A DNA stretch of 64,000 bases from assembly GCA_020543525.1 (NCBI GenBank), contig JAHYIO010000042.1, positions 124,001-188,000 of the forward strand, in the 5' to 3' direction. Source of the stretch: Coriolopsis trogii (lineage: Eukaryota > Basidiomycota > Agaricomycetes > Polyporales > Polyporaceae). The position numbers and the translations under genes are program-made. A model generated the notes under the pieces. It did no database searches. It saw only the letters and a program-made list of their open reading frames with translations, and was not told where the DNA came from. Of this stretch, positions 12,139 to 22,957 are shown piece after piece; the first letter of the stretch is position 1, and every line of letters starts with the position of its first letter.

Positions 12139-12484
12139 CTACATGCGCTCACGAATCCCATTGTGCTTTTGCTCGGGATATGCGACCAACGCCTGACACC
12201 TGAGCCGAGCGCTGGACAAGGGATCAGCAGCACTTGTCCGACCTCTTCCTGGACCTCACATTGGGTACAAGCACGACTGCAACGTAGACCATATCTCAGA
12301 TCGTCTGGGTTCAATGGACGACCCCGTGTTTTTGAGGCGACTCCGATCGACGGTGTCGGGAGCATACCTCGACCTCCACTTCTGGTTCACAAAATGTCCT
12401 ATCAGCCCCGGAACGACCATCGTTCCCCGATTGCTGGTGAAGCTGGACATACCGCAGCGCATCATTGGGGTTGATTATCCTTGA
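12139..12484 (+). pseudogene. Relic of a HET C-terminal module (frameshifted)
   Basis: The first half (about 12139-12265) reads IVLLLGICDQRLTPEPS and SSTCPTSSWTSHW, matching VVLVLGTCSRG and ACPSESPPSHW in the gene just upstream. The frame then shifts, and from 12266 to the stop at 12482-12484 it reads YKHDCNVDHISD and WFTKCPISPGTTIVPR, matching HDCEKDHIPD and WFTRCPISPQTTLVPH. The order and spacing are those of a module's last third, so a partial tandem duplication that then decayed is the likeliest origin. No HET domain precedes it. Confidence 0.85.
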
Positions 12485-13142
12485 CCGGTCACTGGATGCC
12501 ACCGTCCGACCACGTCAGTGCCATTCGCGTCGAATTTTACGCCATCGTTGACGAAGCTGCCTGACGTTGTGCAGATCGACCTCGCGAGGCAGGCTTTCCA
12601 CCCCAGCGCACCTTCCCTGCTTCACTCGATCGCCCAGAAGTCCACTCATCCCCTTCAGCGACCTCCCCTTCTCGGAATGTTCTCATCTGCACTTTTGAAC
12701 GGGCTCGGCCGTGTATCTGTACGGAATTATCGTATGCAGTTGTAGGGGAGACATGTGCTCGAATGACGGGGACGACGAAGGTAGCCTTGACATGTAGCGA
12801 GCGAGTGCCCGCAATATACTACGTACGAAGAGGACGTTGTGTGGGCAAACCTCCTCATCGGGCAAGACTCAGGATACTCACGGACCCTACTGCATTCAGC
12901 AGGTACCTCTCAGCTTCTGCCGATGTCAACGACTCAAGACATCGCAGCGACGTCGACTGGGTCGCGGTACCGCGCTCGACTTGACTCACTGCGATCGATC
13001 TTGGCCTCCGATTGAAGTATAAGTTGCACTGATTCGTGGACGTCCACAGGCTACAGTGCCCGCCGTCCCCTCTCCTCCCTCATTCACCGCGAAAAACCCT
13101 CAACTCGACCGACGACAAGCGCACGTTCGAGAATCACTGGTC
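12485..13142. other. Intergenic, no supported gene
   Basis: The 658 bp between the HET relic and the kinase gene contains only short frames without motifs. The last 150 bp, with CCTCTCCTCCC-type pyrimidine tracts, is the likely promoter of the kinase gene. Confidence 0.4.
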
Positions 13143-14332
13143 ATGGCTATCACAACAACCGCACAGCTCGAAAGCTACCTCAGATCCGCCGGCATCGCGT
13201 TCTCCTCCGTCGAGCCGCTCACAGGCGGGGGATGCAACTTCCTCTGGAGGCTGACGCTCCCTTCTGGCGAGACGCGAGTCGTGAAACACGCAGAGCCGCA
13301 CATCGCGAGCATGCCAGACGTCCCGTTCGACGTGAACCGGCTCAAGCTCGAGGCGGACGCGCTCTCTTCTCTGCCGCGTGTGTTGAGCTCGTGAGTGACA
13401 TCTCCATCGCTGGATACCACACAATCCAGATTGCCATGAGCACCTTCGAGCTGGCACGGACTCACAAGCCGACCGTCCGCCCCGTCACTCACTCGCGCAC
13501 TAACACGCTCGAAATCCACAGGGCCGACTCGGAACCCGCCGATGCCGATAACCTCCCCACCGTGCACCTCCCAGCCGTCCACCACTTCGACTCCTCCGCA
13601 CACATCCTCATCATGGCCGACGGCGGCCTCCAAAACCTCAAAGCCGCCTACCCAGCACTCCCCGCGCCCTCCATCCCGCCCATCGGCTCCGCCCTCGGCC
13701 GCTGGATCGCTCGCCTCCACACCCTCACCCGCGCCGTGCCCGCGCACGAGAACGCAGAGGCGCGGAGCATGTACCGGTACGCATACGCGCACCTCGCGGG
13801 AGCGTTCGAGAAGTTCGGGCTGGACGGGGCGGTCGCGCGCGCGATAGATGCGGAGTTTGGGGGAAAGCTCGCGACGGATGACGCGTGCGTGTGTCATGGG
13901 GACTTTTGGCCGGGGAACGTCCTCGTCCGCGTTCGCGGCGGTGAGGGGGAGGAGGAGGCGCAGTTGAGCGTTGTGGATTGGGAAATAACGCGTCGGGGGA
14001 CGGGCGCGACGGATGTGGCACAGTTCGCGGCGGAGGCGTACCTACTCGAGCGGTTTTATGGGGATAATGGGCTGCTGCGTGCGTTTTTGGAGGCGTATGT
14101 CGGGTCTGTGCAGGCGAGTGGGCAGGCGGAGAAGGAAGAATTCGTGAGGAGGTTGGTCGTGCACTTTGGGGTGCATGTCGCCTTTTGGCCGACGTGGGTC
14201 AAGTGGTGTGAGGAAGATGAGACGAAGGAGCTTGTGGTGTTGGGAAGGGAGTACATGCTTGCCGGGAGGGAGGGGAATTGGAAGGCGGTGAGGAAAGGGC
14301 CATTAGAGCCGGTCTTTAGACTCTTGGATTGA
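13143..14332 (+). CDS. APH/fructosamine-kinase-like phosphotransferase
   Basis: Exons 13143-13390 and 13522-14332 (131-nt intron) encode 352 residues. The N-lobe has LTGGGCNFLWRL and a lysine in TRVVKHAEP, fitting the glycine loop and ATP-binding lysine. The C-lobe has the Brenner-type loop CHGDFWPGNVL (near 13891-13923) with catalytic Asp and Asn, then VVDWEI for the metal-binding Asp. This is the aminoglycoside phosphotransferase / choline kinase superfamily. Fungal members phosphorylate small molecules; the substrate cannot be told from the sequence. The start is the first ATG whose frame runs into the kinase fold. GC-rich third positions mark exon 2 as genuinely coding. A fungal kinase-like protein of unknown substrate is the safest label. 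Confidence 0.88.
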
Positions 14333-15366
14333 GTGAGTCGTCGGCACTATCGCTCTAAGTGCCTGAGGCGTCTCCACAGTCCAAGTTTCCGGGATTGTCT
14401 GTTCATTACTAGAGGCTCGCAGAGGTGTCGCGCGCTCAACTTGATGCAATATAGACGTGGGCGATTCTGAGTGACTAGTTACAACGAGCTGAGTGCGCGC
14501 ACCAGAGCGATCAAGCAACGTCCAGCTTGATTTGTGCAACTGCGCCGTAAGTCATATGCTGAAGAGGACTCGGGGTTCAACATAGGTACAAATGCGTGAG
14601 CTGACCTTGAGACCCTGAGGCCTGAAGGACGAATGGGGGCTATCATGATATACTGCACGGACCTCATGGTATCAACGCCGCACTGGCAGCGTAGATCTCC
14701 GTTGCCCATCGCAACAAGCTCCACTAGACCCTGTAAAGCTGCGGTGGAAGGATCACACGCTACGGCCCATTTTGAGAGCGTATAAAGTCCGAGGGTCTAG
14801 AACTTGAGGAGTGCAGCTTCCGGAAATTCTGTTATAACATACCCCCGTGAGGCGTTGGGAGTGGAGTTAGCAGGCGTGGCCATAGCCGGAAGAGGTGAGA
14901 GGACAGAAGAGGACGAAGATGAGAGGACGAGATGAGGAAGAAGACAGCCTGGGCGGGACGAGCTGATGCGTGGGAGAGTGACGTGCTGCAAATAGACTGG
15001 CCATGTCCGCTTTAGGAACAACGCGTGACGTCATGGCTCGCGTGCACTACTGAACGGGCGCAGGAGACGCCGAACATGAATTGAGAGAAGACGTCACTCG
15101 CCTGTCACTCGTGCAGAAAACACGGCAGGCACGGCCTTATCCGACCAATGACTGCACGCCCTCAGATCAAAAGAGAAGCGGTCTGGCCATGCACGACTTG
15201 CAATATTTCAAGAACCTCAACTTCAACGCGCGGACGTCGTGCGCATTGTGCTCCCCCTCGCCCCCTAATCCCCTCCACCCTCGTCCCCTCTTCTTCCCTC
15301 CCGACGTCGACATCGACCTCGTCCACATCCTCTCTTCCGTCTCCATCTACACACAGGTTGCTCAGG
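14333..15366. other. Intergenic, no supported gene
   Basis: About 1 kb with no convincing frame; the minus-strand frame 14797-15021 lacks an ATG. A CT-rich tract at 15240-15310 precedes the cupredoxin gene and is probably its core promoter and leader. Confidence 0.45.
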
Positions 15367-16542
15367 ATGCGCTCATTCGTCGCTGCTCTCTTCGCCGTAA
15401 GTCTTCCATGCCTTGCCGTCGTCTATGAATCTCGACGTTGACTGATGTTCGTTTTCTTCCAAATCTCTAGCTCTCTGCTGCCTCTGCCGCTACGGCCAAG
15501 CAGATCGTCATCACCGTCGGTGGGAACACAACTGACAATGCCACCGCCGTCTTCAACCCGGCCGAGGTGACAGCCAAGATTGGAGACACTATCTTCTTCA
15601 ACTGTGAGTACCTTTCACGCGTAGAGCCCACAGTGGACGCACCCTGGTATGAGCGAACATCGCTCTGCCCGGCATAAGTGTCTACCAAGACGTCTGTCGC
15701 TATCGCCAGCTTCTGCTGGTTCAAAGCGTTGAGACCGCGTTCAGTTGACTTGAATGAGCCTCTATCTGTGTTAGCGCCCTGTGTGTGTTCACCGTGTGGA
15801 GGAGGTGCAGGAGCTCTTTATACAGAGGCAATGAGTCCCTCGAACAGAACCGCACTGAAAGTACTTGCCTCATGAAGTGCATACATGCGCATACATCCAT
15901 GTTTTCCGGGAAATGCCTGAAACCACACCTTCCCTCGTAGCGATCGCGTACTTTCATCGCCAGAATTTGCCATTATCCTCTGTAGCATCTGGTTCATTCG
16001 CTAACATGCTCTATATCCAGTCACCCAGGGCAACCACACCGCGACCCAGTCGACGTTCGCCTCGCCGTGCATTCACGCGCACGATACGAACATCACCATC
16101 AATGGCTTCGACTCGGGCTTCCGCGACACCGTGAACGGGACCGCGATCACGAACCTCGTTGTGCCTATCAACGACAATAGCACCATTTGGTTCTACGACT
16201 TCAACACCTGCGCTGATGGCGGTGTCGGCGGAATCAACATTAATGACAGCAGCACCGAGACGTTGGACGGCTTTGTCGTGAGTACTGCGTGTCATTACTC
16301 AAGAGTCCTTGTATGCACCAGTCCGTTCAATGACTGATTCCTTCCTCTAGCGTAACGCCATTCGCCTCAATGGCACGGACGCGACGTCGTCTACGACGGA
16401 TTCTTCGTCGCGCACCTCAACGGGCACCTCATCGCGCCCAACGAGCAGCACGACGAGCGACAACTCGAATAGCGCAGAGCGTGTCGTCGCCCTCGGGCTC
16501 GGCTCGGTCATCCCGATGGCTCTCGCCGCGCTCTTGCTCTGA
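15367..16542 (+). CDS. Secreted, GPI-type cupredoxin-like serine-rich protein
   Basis: Exons 15367-15396, 15471-15603, 16021-16277 and 16351-16542 give 203 residues. The order is: signal peptide (MRSFVAALFALSAASA); cupredoxin-like domain (KQIVITVGG, ATVFNP-like beta strand, KIGDTIFF, TQGNHTATQSTFASPC, TIWFYDFNTC); Ser/Thr-rich stalk; hydrophobic C-terminus (VIPMALAALLL) typical of GPI anchoring. It should sit at the plasma membrane or wall. In the family, copper is bound by His, Cys, His and Met. Here His and Cys of the first cluster are visible, but the second cluster reads FNTCADGGVGG and seems to lack the second His and the Met, so copper binding may be lost (inference). Intron 2 (417 nt) is unusually long. 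Confidence 0.85.
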
Positions 16543-17918
16543 TCCAAGAGGGCCTTAAAATCATGGATGCTCAGCCCGTAGTACGTACGGGCTATATGCG
16601 CTTGTGTAGACGCTTCACCGGACATGATTGCCATCTCGGACTGTTGAACGTTATCATCCGTCTCCCTTCCTCTTGCTTCCGTATACCCTGCCTATATCGC
16701 TAGGTCTTCGCCTCGACTGCGACTCGTCTACGGCCTACACTTCCACATTCACATTTGCTATGACCCACCTCATCGTCCACCGTTCCCGGCACCCTTCGTC
16801 TTGTACGAGGTATACTGCTACCTGTGCCCCTGGGCCTCACGTTCTTTGACTCGGCATCTTGTTGAGTGGGGAATGTCGGCTCTACGGACTGTACGTACTC
16901 TGCAGGGTATTGAGTCCTACCCCACCCCGCTCCATGTCTTGTACTATCTTGCGCCTTGTGCTGTCTGTTGTGTTCTGCTGTGCTACTACCTGCATCATAC
17001 ATCATATATCTGCTTATGCTCCCGCACCACACTGGCTGTATCTTTGAATTTTACCTGCCCTACTTACTGCCTGACGTCTGTGCCCTAGCGCAGGCGCGCG
17101 TCGTGATCTTGCTACTCATAGTCTGCGAGTGCGTCGCGGCGCACGATACGCGTCCTCGTCCACGCTATGCAGATGGGTATTCTCCGGTGGCAGAGGTAGG
17201 GTAGAGGCTTGCCTGGTCTCCACCGTGTCTCTACGTTTGAATGATAGTTTCAAGGACTGGCCATCATCCGCCGAATGGAGTCGATAACCGCGGGTCGATA
17301 GAGACGCGAATTTATTCTCGCTTATTCGTAAGTCACTTGGGAATGGCCGTTGTCTTATCCTGGACGACATTAACCAGTCTTGCAATTCCAAACACGCCTT
17401 GTTGATGCGCGACTCCTGTACATGTGTCGACAGTACACGCGCGTACTCGCGTCCGGCTCCGTCGTTAGTGACGGGTCACCTGGAATACGCATATGCACCA
17501 TAGCGGTCATCACAAGATGTGTGAGTTCAGAGAAGCCAGTGGGGAGGTCAGGACATACTACTCCGTAGAATGCCGTGTATCCTATTCCCATATTCAGGGC
17601 GACATCAGATGCATCTGTTGAAAAGATGTTAAGACACAGAAGGAATGAGGAGGTGCAATTCTGGTGTCTGGTATGGATGAGCCTGCCTGAAACTGGAGAT
17701 CGTGACCGTTGTGTTCAAGAAAAAGGCTCAGAAATCGGCAGGCGCTCGAGTTCACGATTGTGACGTAATCACAGCAGAACATGCGACACTCAAGCCTCGT
17801 ACTGCCATTACCACCTCCACTCGCTGAGAAACAAGCATGCAATGGTCGCAAATGTGAGCGCTCTCTCTCCCTCTTGGGTATGACTAGTTGTGGCCCCGGC
17901 ATGCCCAAAGAGCTTGAA
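16543..17918. other. Intergenic, no supported gene
   Basis: 1.4 kb between two genes that both end here (cupredoxin from the left, HET gene from the right). Only short motif-free frames are present; it holds the 3' untranslated regions. Confidence 0.45.
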
Positions 17919-19869
17919 TCATATGTTATTGACGCTGACTCGCATTTTCAGAGTTTCTCCTTCGGGAACACTCCTGATCCGCGTAAACGACAGCTCAATA
18001 CCCCTGTTTCCCCCAATGTAGAATTGATCGTCACGGAAGAGGATTTCGAAAGTGCGTGTGTAGAACGGCCAATCGTGGATGTGGTCCGCACGGCAGTCGT
18101 GGTCGGCGGATGTGTCGCTGACAATCGTTGACTCGGACGAGTGGCAGTCATCATCCGCAGGAGGGCTGACATTCGCCCAATGGGCACCGTAACAGCCCCC
18201 GTGTTGCCTTGACACCTTGCAAATCCCGATGGTAACGACAAACAACGTGTTTGACGGGGTTTGAGGCAGCGCACCGCGAGCAGACCTGCGGAAGACGAAA
18301 GACGCAGCAGGATGCCCATACCAGGGCGCATCCAGTGCGGGCGAGATGACTTCCGCGATGCCGTCCACGCGTAGGTGGTCCCATCGAGGGACGTAGAATG
18401 GGGAATTGAGCGTGGTGGTGAGGAAGTGTAGGCGTGATCCTGTCGTGGACGGAGGATCGTGAGTGATGTAGAGCTCCGTCCATACGCCGGGCTTGCCGCC
18501 ACTCTGTCGATAGGGGTGGTTGACGTAGGTTAATCGTCCGTGGTCGCTGTAGAAAACGTGGTACAACGGGCGTGTGATGTCAGCGGCATCCGGACAGCGT
18601 TGGAGGAGAAGACCAATGATGAGATGTTTGCCACGTCTGTCGACAGCGGAGCAGAAGAGCAAGGCAATAGCTCGCCCATCATCACACTGAATGATGGGGA
18701 CCCGAGTGGAGACGCCGTAGGCCGTGACGGTAAACGTTGGCAGGATGCCATCTAGCTTCTTGTCCTTGTTCCTGGTGAAGGCATCGAGCTGAGGCACAAA
18801 TTGAGTAGGTACTTAGAGAGTGAGACGAGAGGCTTACCAGGCCCGACTTGACACCATTGAAACAACGCGGCGTGAAGCGTATCGCATCACAGTCGATGAA
18901 ATCCCATGGCGAGTGTGCAAGCAGGTACGACGATCGTTCGCCATGGCGCGTGCATCGCACTTCTGAGGAGGACGAGGACAGAGTGGACCGAAGCGATGGC
19001 GGCGATTGAGAAACAGATGGTCCTGGCCCGGGAGTGATTTGGACCCGCGATCCTCTTCGCTCGCTAATGATGTGACTTCGCCAACCCCACGCGAATAGCG
19101 AGGTGTCGACAGACTTCTTCATGATTTCTTCCTGCAGTCTTCTGAACGCCTTCCTCCCCTCCCCATACAACGTCGGCATGTTGATCCCAAACAAACCCAT
19201 TAAGCAATACGCCTCGTCCTCGAGTCTGGTGGTCTGTCGCAGCGCCGCCCATGACATCCGCTGGGCGATGCTGTAGTCCTCAATCTGTTCCTCCAACACG
19301 AACACCGCCTTTGGAATGCGCGTGACGTCCTGCAACAGCTGTGCGAGATCCGCCTTCGTCCCGAGGCACTCCCATTCCGCAGACAGGAAAACGACGACGT
19401 CGGGTGCGATGAGCTCCTGCAGTGTCCAGCCCCGCGTGTGCCACTTGCTCTCCCTGAACGCCCCCGCGGACGGAGAAGCGTCCTCCAGTGGGTTCCCCGT
19501 CGGCACGTCGGCGAGGTACGCGAAGCACATCCCGGCGAGCGCGTAGTACCTGTACATCGAGTTGATCGCCTCCGAGAGCTGGGAGCTGCTCGACTTGTCG
19601 ATACAGCAGGTGTCGACCCAGACCCAGTCATATCCCCATGACTCGGCGAGGATGCAGAACTTTCTGATCTTCTCCGAGGTGCGCTCGCGCGGGCTCGACT
19701 TCGGGTCTTTGCCATCGTGCGCCGCGCACGCTTCGCTGAGCCGCTGCAGGTCAGTGAAGGTTTGCTCGGAGTCGGTCCATACGTGCGATAGGATGGCATA
19801 GCCTCCTGGTACGTTCTCAGGTCCGACAAATTCTCGCAGTTCGCCACCAGCTGTGCTAAGCAGCCACAT
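17919..19869 (-). CDS. HET-domain protein with divergent C-terminal module
   Basis: Exons (minus) 18838-19869 and 17919-18788, separated by a 49-nt phase-0 intron, encode 633 residues. The HET part has MWLLST, GYAILSHVW, WVDTCCIDK, ELI-type block RGWTLQELIAPD, EDEAYCLMGLFGINMPTLYGEG and KAFRRLQEEI. The linker LLAHSPWDF is preceded by a Ser/Pro-rich insert. The second module begins FTVTAYGVSTRVP, has WTELYITHDPPS and DHDCRADHIHDW, but its last block (SFTRIRSVPEG) has lost the usual CPISP or CPLNP form. It is the only complete HET gene in the window on the minus strand. The start is the Met-Trp-Leu shared by all copies. Confidence 0.92.
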
Positions 19870-20502
19870 GCGCTTAAGCAGGATATCGGGCAGTGAGCGA
19901 CATTGTCAATCAAGATCGAGAAATAGCTACTCACATGCAAGAACCCTGTGGAGACTGCGGCCAACGAGGATGCTAGGAGTGTTAGGAGACGAGGACAGTC
20001 ATCCGCTCACGGTATTTGAGGGAAGTCCTCCAGCCATTTCACAGGGGCAATGACAGGCGTTTAAAGAAGAATGGGCAAGGATTCCGCAGTTCCTGTAGCA
20101 ACAGTCAGTAGGTAGTTATCCGGATGCGATGTCGCAAGAGAACGCAGACTCTAATAGCCCCTAGTACAGCAGCACATGAACTGAAGAAGGGACCTACGAT
20201 GCTCCGTACCGCACTGCGGCCACAAAGGCCGACTACTGCCCGTGACTCGGATCCCTGGGCGTTGAATACCGCAGGCGACTCAGCGGAAAGGTATGGAACA
20301 TAATACGACGGAGGGCATATGATTCAGAAGGCACAACGCTTTAGGAAGTAATCTTCTTGGTTCATGGATTCAGAAATTTGCATTCATCGGGCGTTCACCG
20401 CTAAAGCCTAGGACGTCGGAACAGGAGTGAGAAGGGAAGGACGACGCAGCAAGAGAAGGATCGCACTGACCATCAGAAGGGTAAAGAGATATGTGGGATC
20501 TG
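19870..20502. other. Intergenic, no supported gene
   Basis: This stretch carries the 5' side of the leftward HET gene and then sequence without motif-bearing frames. Confidence 0.4.
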
Positions 20503-20688
20503 TCAAATGGTAAATGCAGTGGCTGTGAGTCCGTCGGCGGAGACACAGAATCCCGTTTGACAGTCGTCATCAGGCATTGAATCACGTCTGTGCATTCTTG
20601 GGCTAGATCTGGGAATACGATACGTGGGAGATCCGAGAATCCGGGACGAGAGAGCTAGTAGGGAGGCAAACACAAACTGCCATATCAT
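20503..20688 (-). CDS. Possible small secreted peptide
   Basis: An ATG frame of 61 codons begins MIWQFVFASLLALSSRILGSP, a good signal peptide. It continues with a dibasic RR (possible processing site) and a short tail with two cysteines (DDDCQTGFC). It lies between a HET gene and an acetyltransferase gene. No homologous family is recognised, and an additional 3' exon cannot be excluded. At this length it could be chance. Confidence 0.3.
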   Translation of the reverse strand: MIWQFVFASLLALSSRILGSPTYRIPRSSPRMHRRDSMPDDDCQTGFCVSADGLTATAFTI

Positions 20689-20772
20689 CGTGTAGCAACA
20701 GACCGACTGTGTATTACAGACAGAGACCGTTGAGGTGCACAGTTACATCCCTTCCGAACTGCCCGCCTTGCT

Positions 20773-22176
20773 TCAAATCGTCATATTGGTGCAATCTTCA
20801 GCCAGCCGTTGACCACGGGACGAAGAACTGGCGAATGACTCGACGGTTTCGAACGAGGACCAGCTTGCCGCCGAGAGCGGACGCGAGATAGGCTCCTCCG
20901 AAGAACGGGACACCCCGAAGCGTGGAGAATTCCAGACCCATTCGGAGTCGGAGAATGGATCCCCTGCGTCGCTGCCTTGAGAGGACTCTCCCAAGGCTCT
21001 CTCATCGAATCCGTGGCGGGGCTGGGATGGAGGGACTGAGAAGAAGGAAGCTGACGACCCCACCGATGGCGATGGCGATGGAGAGCGAGTGCTGCCGCAC
21101 TGGGAGGACGCGCTCGAGTCAGACTCGGACTCCGGCTCCGAAGATGCGAATAGGTCAAAGTCGGGCTCGATCCTCATCCGAATCGTCTCTGTACTGCTCG
21201 TCCTCCGGAGCCCCATCTGGCCCTTGTGCTCCTCCCACCGCAGCAGCTCCTCGCGCTCGCGCTGGTGCCGCGCCAGGAGCTCGTCCCACAAGCTCCGCGG
21301 CGCAGCACGCAGCTGGCGGCGGACGAGCCAGTCCGTGTCGAGCATGCCCATACTGGTGACGCTAACCCAGGCACCCTCCACGTCCTTGACGATCCTCCTC
21401 TGCATGCCCTCGTGCGCGAAGCCCAGGGTCGTGAAGAGCCTCTGAGCGCGGTCGGCGTGCGGTGAAGACATGATACGTGCTTGCACGCGGTGTGCGCCGA
21501 TCGTCCCAATAGACCATTGGACTGCGGTAGCGCATGCCTTGAGGCCGATTCCACGTCCGCGGTAGACGGGAAGGACGGAGACGCCGAGGTGGACTTCGCC
21601 AGGGATGGCGGACGCTGAGACGTACACGACGCCCACGGTCTTCCAGGTCATGACACTTAGGGCGTGTGGGTTCGAGGGCGCCTCCGCCACATCCGCGTGT
21701 GAGTCTTCCTCTGACTCATTATCGTTCGCCCGAGGGGGGGAGATGGGTTGAGAATTGAATTTCCGGAAATGTTCGTATGCGTCGTCGAATGCCTGGTAGA
21801 AGGTGAGCGGATCGGGAGGGAGTCGGAGCCGGGTGTAATCTGAGGGAAAGCCTGTGGTGTAATGAGGTAGTGGGTATTGCTTGATGTCGACTTCGGGACT
21901 CAAGTTGACGATGATAGGAGCAAGTATGGCGGCGCAGAGCAGGCTATGGTCATCAGCGAAGTCGAAGATACCAAGACGACCAGCAATGACAGCCTCCACG
22001 GAGACTGCGGACAGCTGTTCCCAAGCAATACAGAGGTTCCTATGGTCAACAAGCGCATGGTCGTCGATGGCAATCGCCAGGATGGCCGTCCCCTCAAGTG
22101 AAGCAGGGCCGATGAAGGAGTCGGGAGGTAGGTCAGGTAGAGGAGGTTGTGCGAGTGTGTCAGGGTCTTGCAACAT
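20773..22176 (-). CDS. GNAT-family N-acetyltransferase-like protein
   Basis: A single exon of 467 residues from an ATG at 22176; the frame stays open further upstream but without another ATG. The centre has the acetyl-CoA-binding motif A of GNAT enzymes (LPVYRGRGIGLKAC, the R-x-x-G-x-G/A form, near residues 215-230), followed by beta-alpha elements HRVQARIMSS and LFTTLGFAHEGMQRR and closing with VTSMGMLDTDW. This order resembles RimJ/RimL-type acetyltransferases. The last 140 residues are Ser/Glu/Asp-rich and probably disordered. It should transfer an acetyl group from acetyl-CoA to an amine, but the substrate is unknown. No intron is needed, unusual for this region. Confidence 0.82.
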   Translation of the reverse strand: MLQDPDTLAQPPLPDLPPDSFIGPASLEGTAILAIAIDDHALVDHRNLCIAWEQLSAVSVEAVIAGRLGIFDFADDHSLLCAAILAPIIVNLSPEVDIKQYPLPHYTTGFPSDYTRLRLPPDPLTFYQAFDDAYEHFRKFNSQPISPPRANDNESEEDSHADVAEAPSNPHALSVMTWKTVGVVYVSASAIPGEVHLGVSVLPVYRGRGIGLKACATAVQWSIGTIGAHRVQARIMSSPHADRAQRLFTTLGFAHEGMQRRIVKDVEGAWVSVTSMGMLDTDWLVRRQLRAAPRSLWDELLARHQREREELLRWEEHKGQMGLRRTSSTETIRMRIEPDFDLFASSEPESESDSSASSQCGSTRSPSPSPSVGSSASFFSVPPSQPRHGFDERALGESSQGSDAGDPFSDSEWVWNSPRFGVSRSSEEPISRPLSAASWSSFETVESFASSSSRGQRLAEDCTNMTI

Positions 22177-22756
22177 GGTGAGTGCTCGAGATGCCAGAGT
22201 GAGGGCAAGCAAGTTCAGCAAGCATTGGGACGCAAGGCACCCACGCTATATAGTCAGGTGCAACTGCGACTGCATGGTCATGGGCGCAGCCGGGCGCGCA
22301 GGACGCTCGATTGAGTTTGAGTGTCCAGGTCTCGAATTGTGGTCGACAGCTCTGCGGCACCGGAAGTGATGGCCGGTATGACTATCTTCATTTGTTGCGA
22401 CAAGGACGGTGAAGCTTATCAACGCTCACATCGGTGTGTAAGGTAATGGCAAAATACCAGGAGACAATCGCACCTCAGATTTACGTCGGACGCGCAGTGA
22501 TTTTGAGAATGCCAACGTCGACTTGTTCGCGGACTCGATATGGCTAGAATTTCCAAGGTTTGGAGTTAACGTTACCTGAGGACTACGTTCGAGTACGGTG
22601 GTGCTAAGGTAGTACATGGGTCCAGGTCGATTGCGGGAGAGTATTCTTGGAAAAGTCGGCTGTGCACACTGCACTGCGCAGGGACAAAGACAGCGAGTCA
22701 ATGGCTCGGCCGCTAGACACAGCTTATACAATGATGATAGACATAACCCTACATGC
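22177..22756. other. Intergenic between acetyltransferase gene and tRNA
   Basis: Short motif-free frames only. This is the likely promoter region of the leftward acetyltransferase gene and 5' flank of the tRNA. Confidence 0.4.
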
Positions 22757-22840
22757 GGGCACGTGGTGTAGTTGGTTATCACGCTCGCTTAGCACTGTGG
22801 AGTCTGCGAGAGGGGTCCGGTTCGATCCCGGACGTGTCCA
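22757..22840 (+). tRNA. tRNA-Ala(AGC) with a 10-nt intron
   Basis: The acceptor stem GGGCACG/CGTGTCC carries the alanine-identity pair G3-T70 and discriminator A (22840). The D arm is GTGTAGTTGGTTATCAC; the T arm is TCCGG-TTCGATC-CCGGA, forming good A and B boxes for RNA polymerase III. Anticodon AGC is at 22791-22793. The stem CTCGC/GCGAG closes when ten bases (22795-22804) after position 37 are removed as an intron. It matches the tRNA at 2172-2259 in anticodon, acceptor identity and D arm but differs in intron and T stem. Confidence 0.96.
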
Positions 22841-22957
22841 TGCCGTATCTTTGATGGCGTTTTTATTCAACTTCGGCAGCTCATCTTTGATTCTTCCCAT
22901 CTCGTGCGGTCGACGTCTGTAACGTGCAACACATGCGCAGAGGGTTTCACAGCTAAC

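Noticed and set aside
14797..15021. Minus-strand frame with a hydrophobic start
   Set aside because: There is no ATG at its start and nothing to join it to.
20773..22221. Longer acetyltransferase start at 22221
   Set aside because: The codon there is TTG; the first ATG is at 22176.
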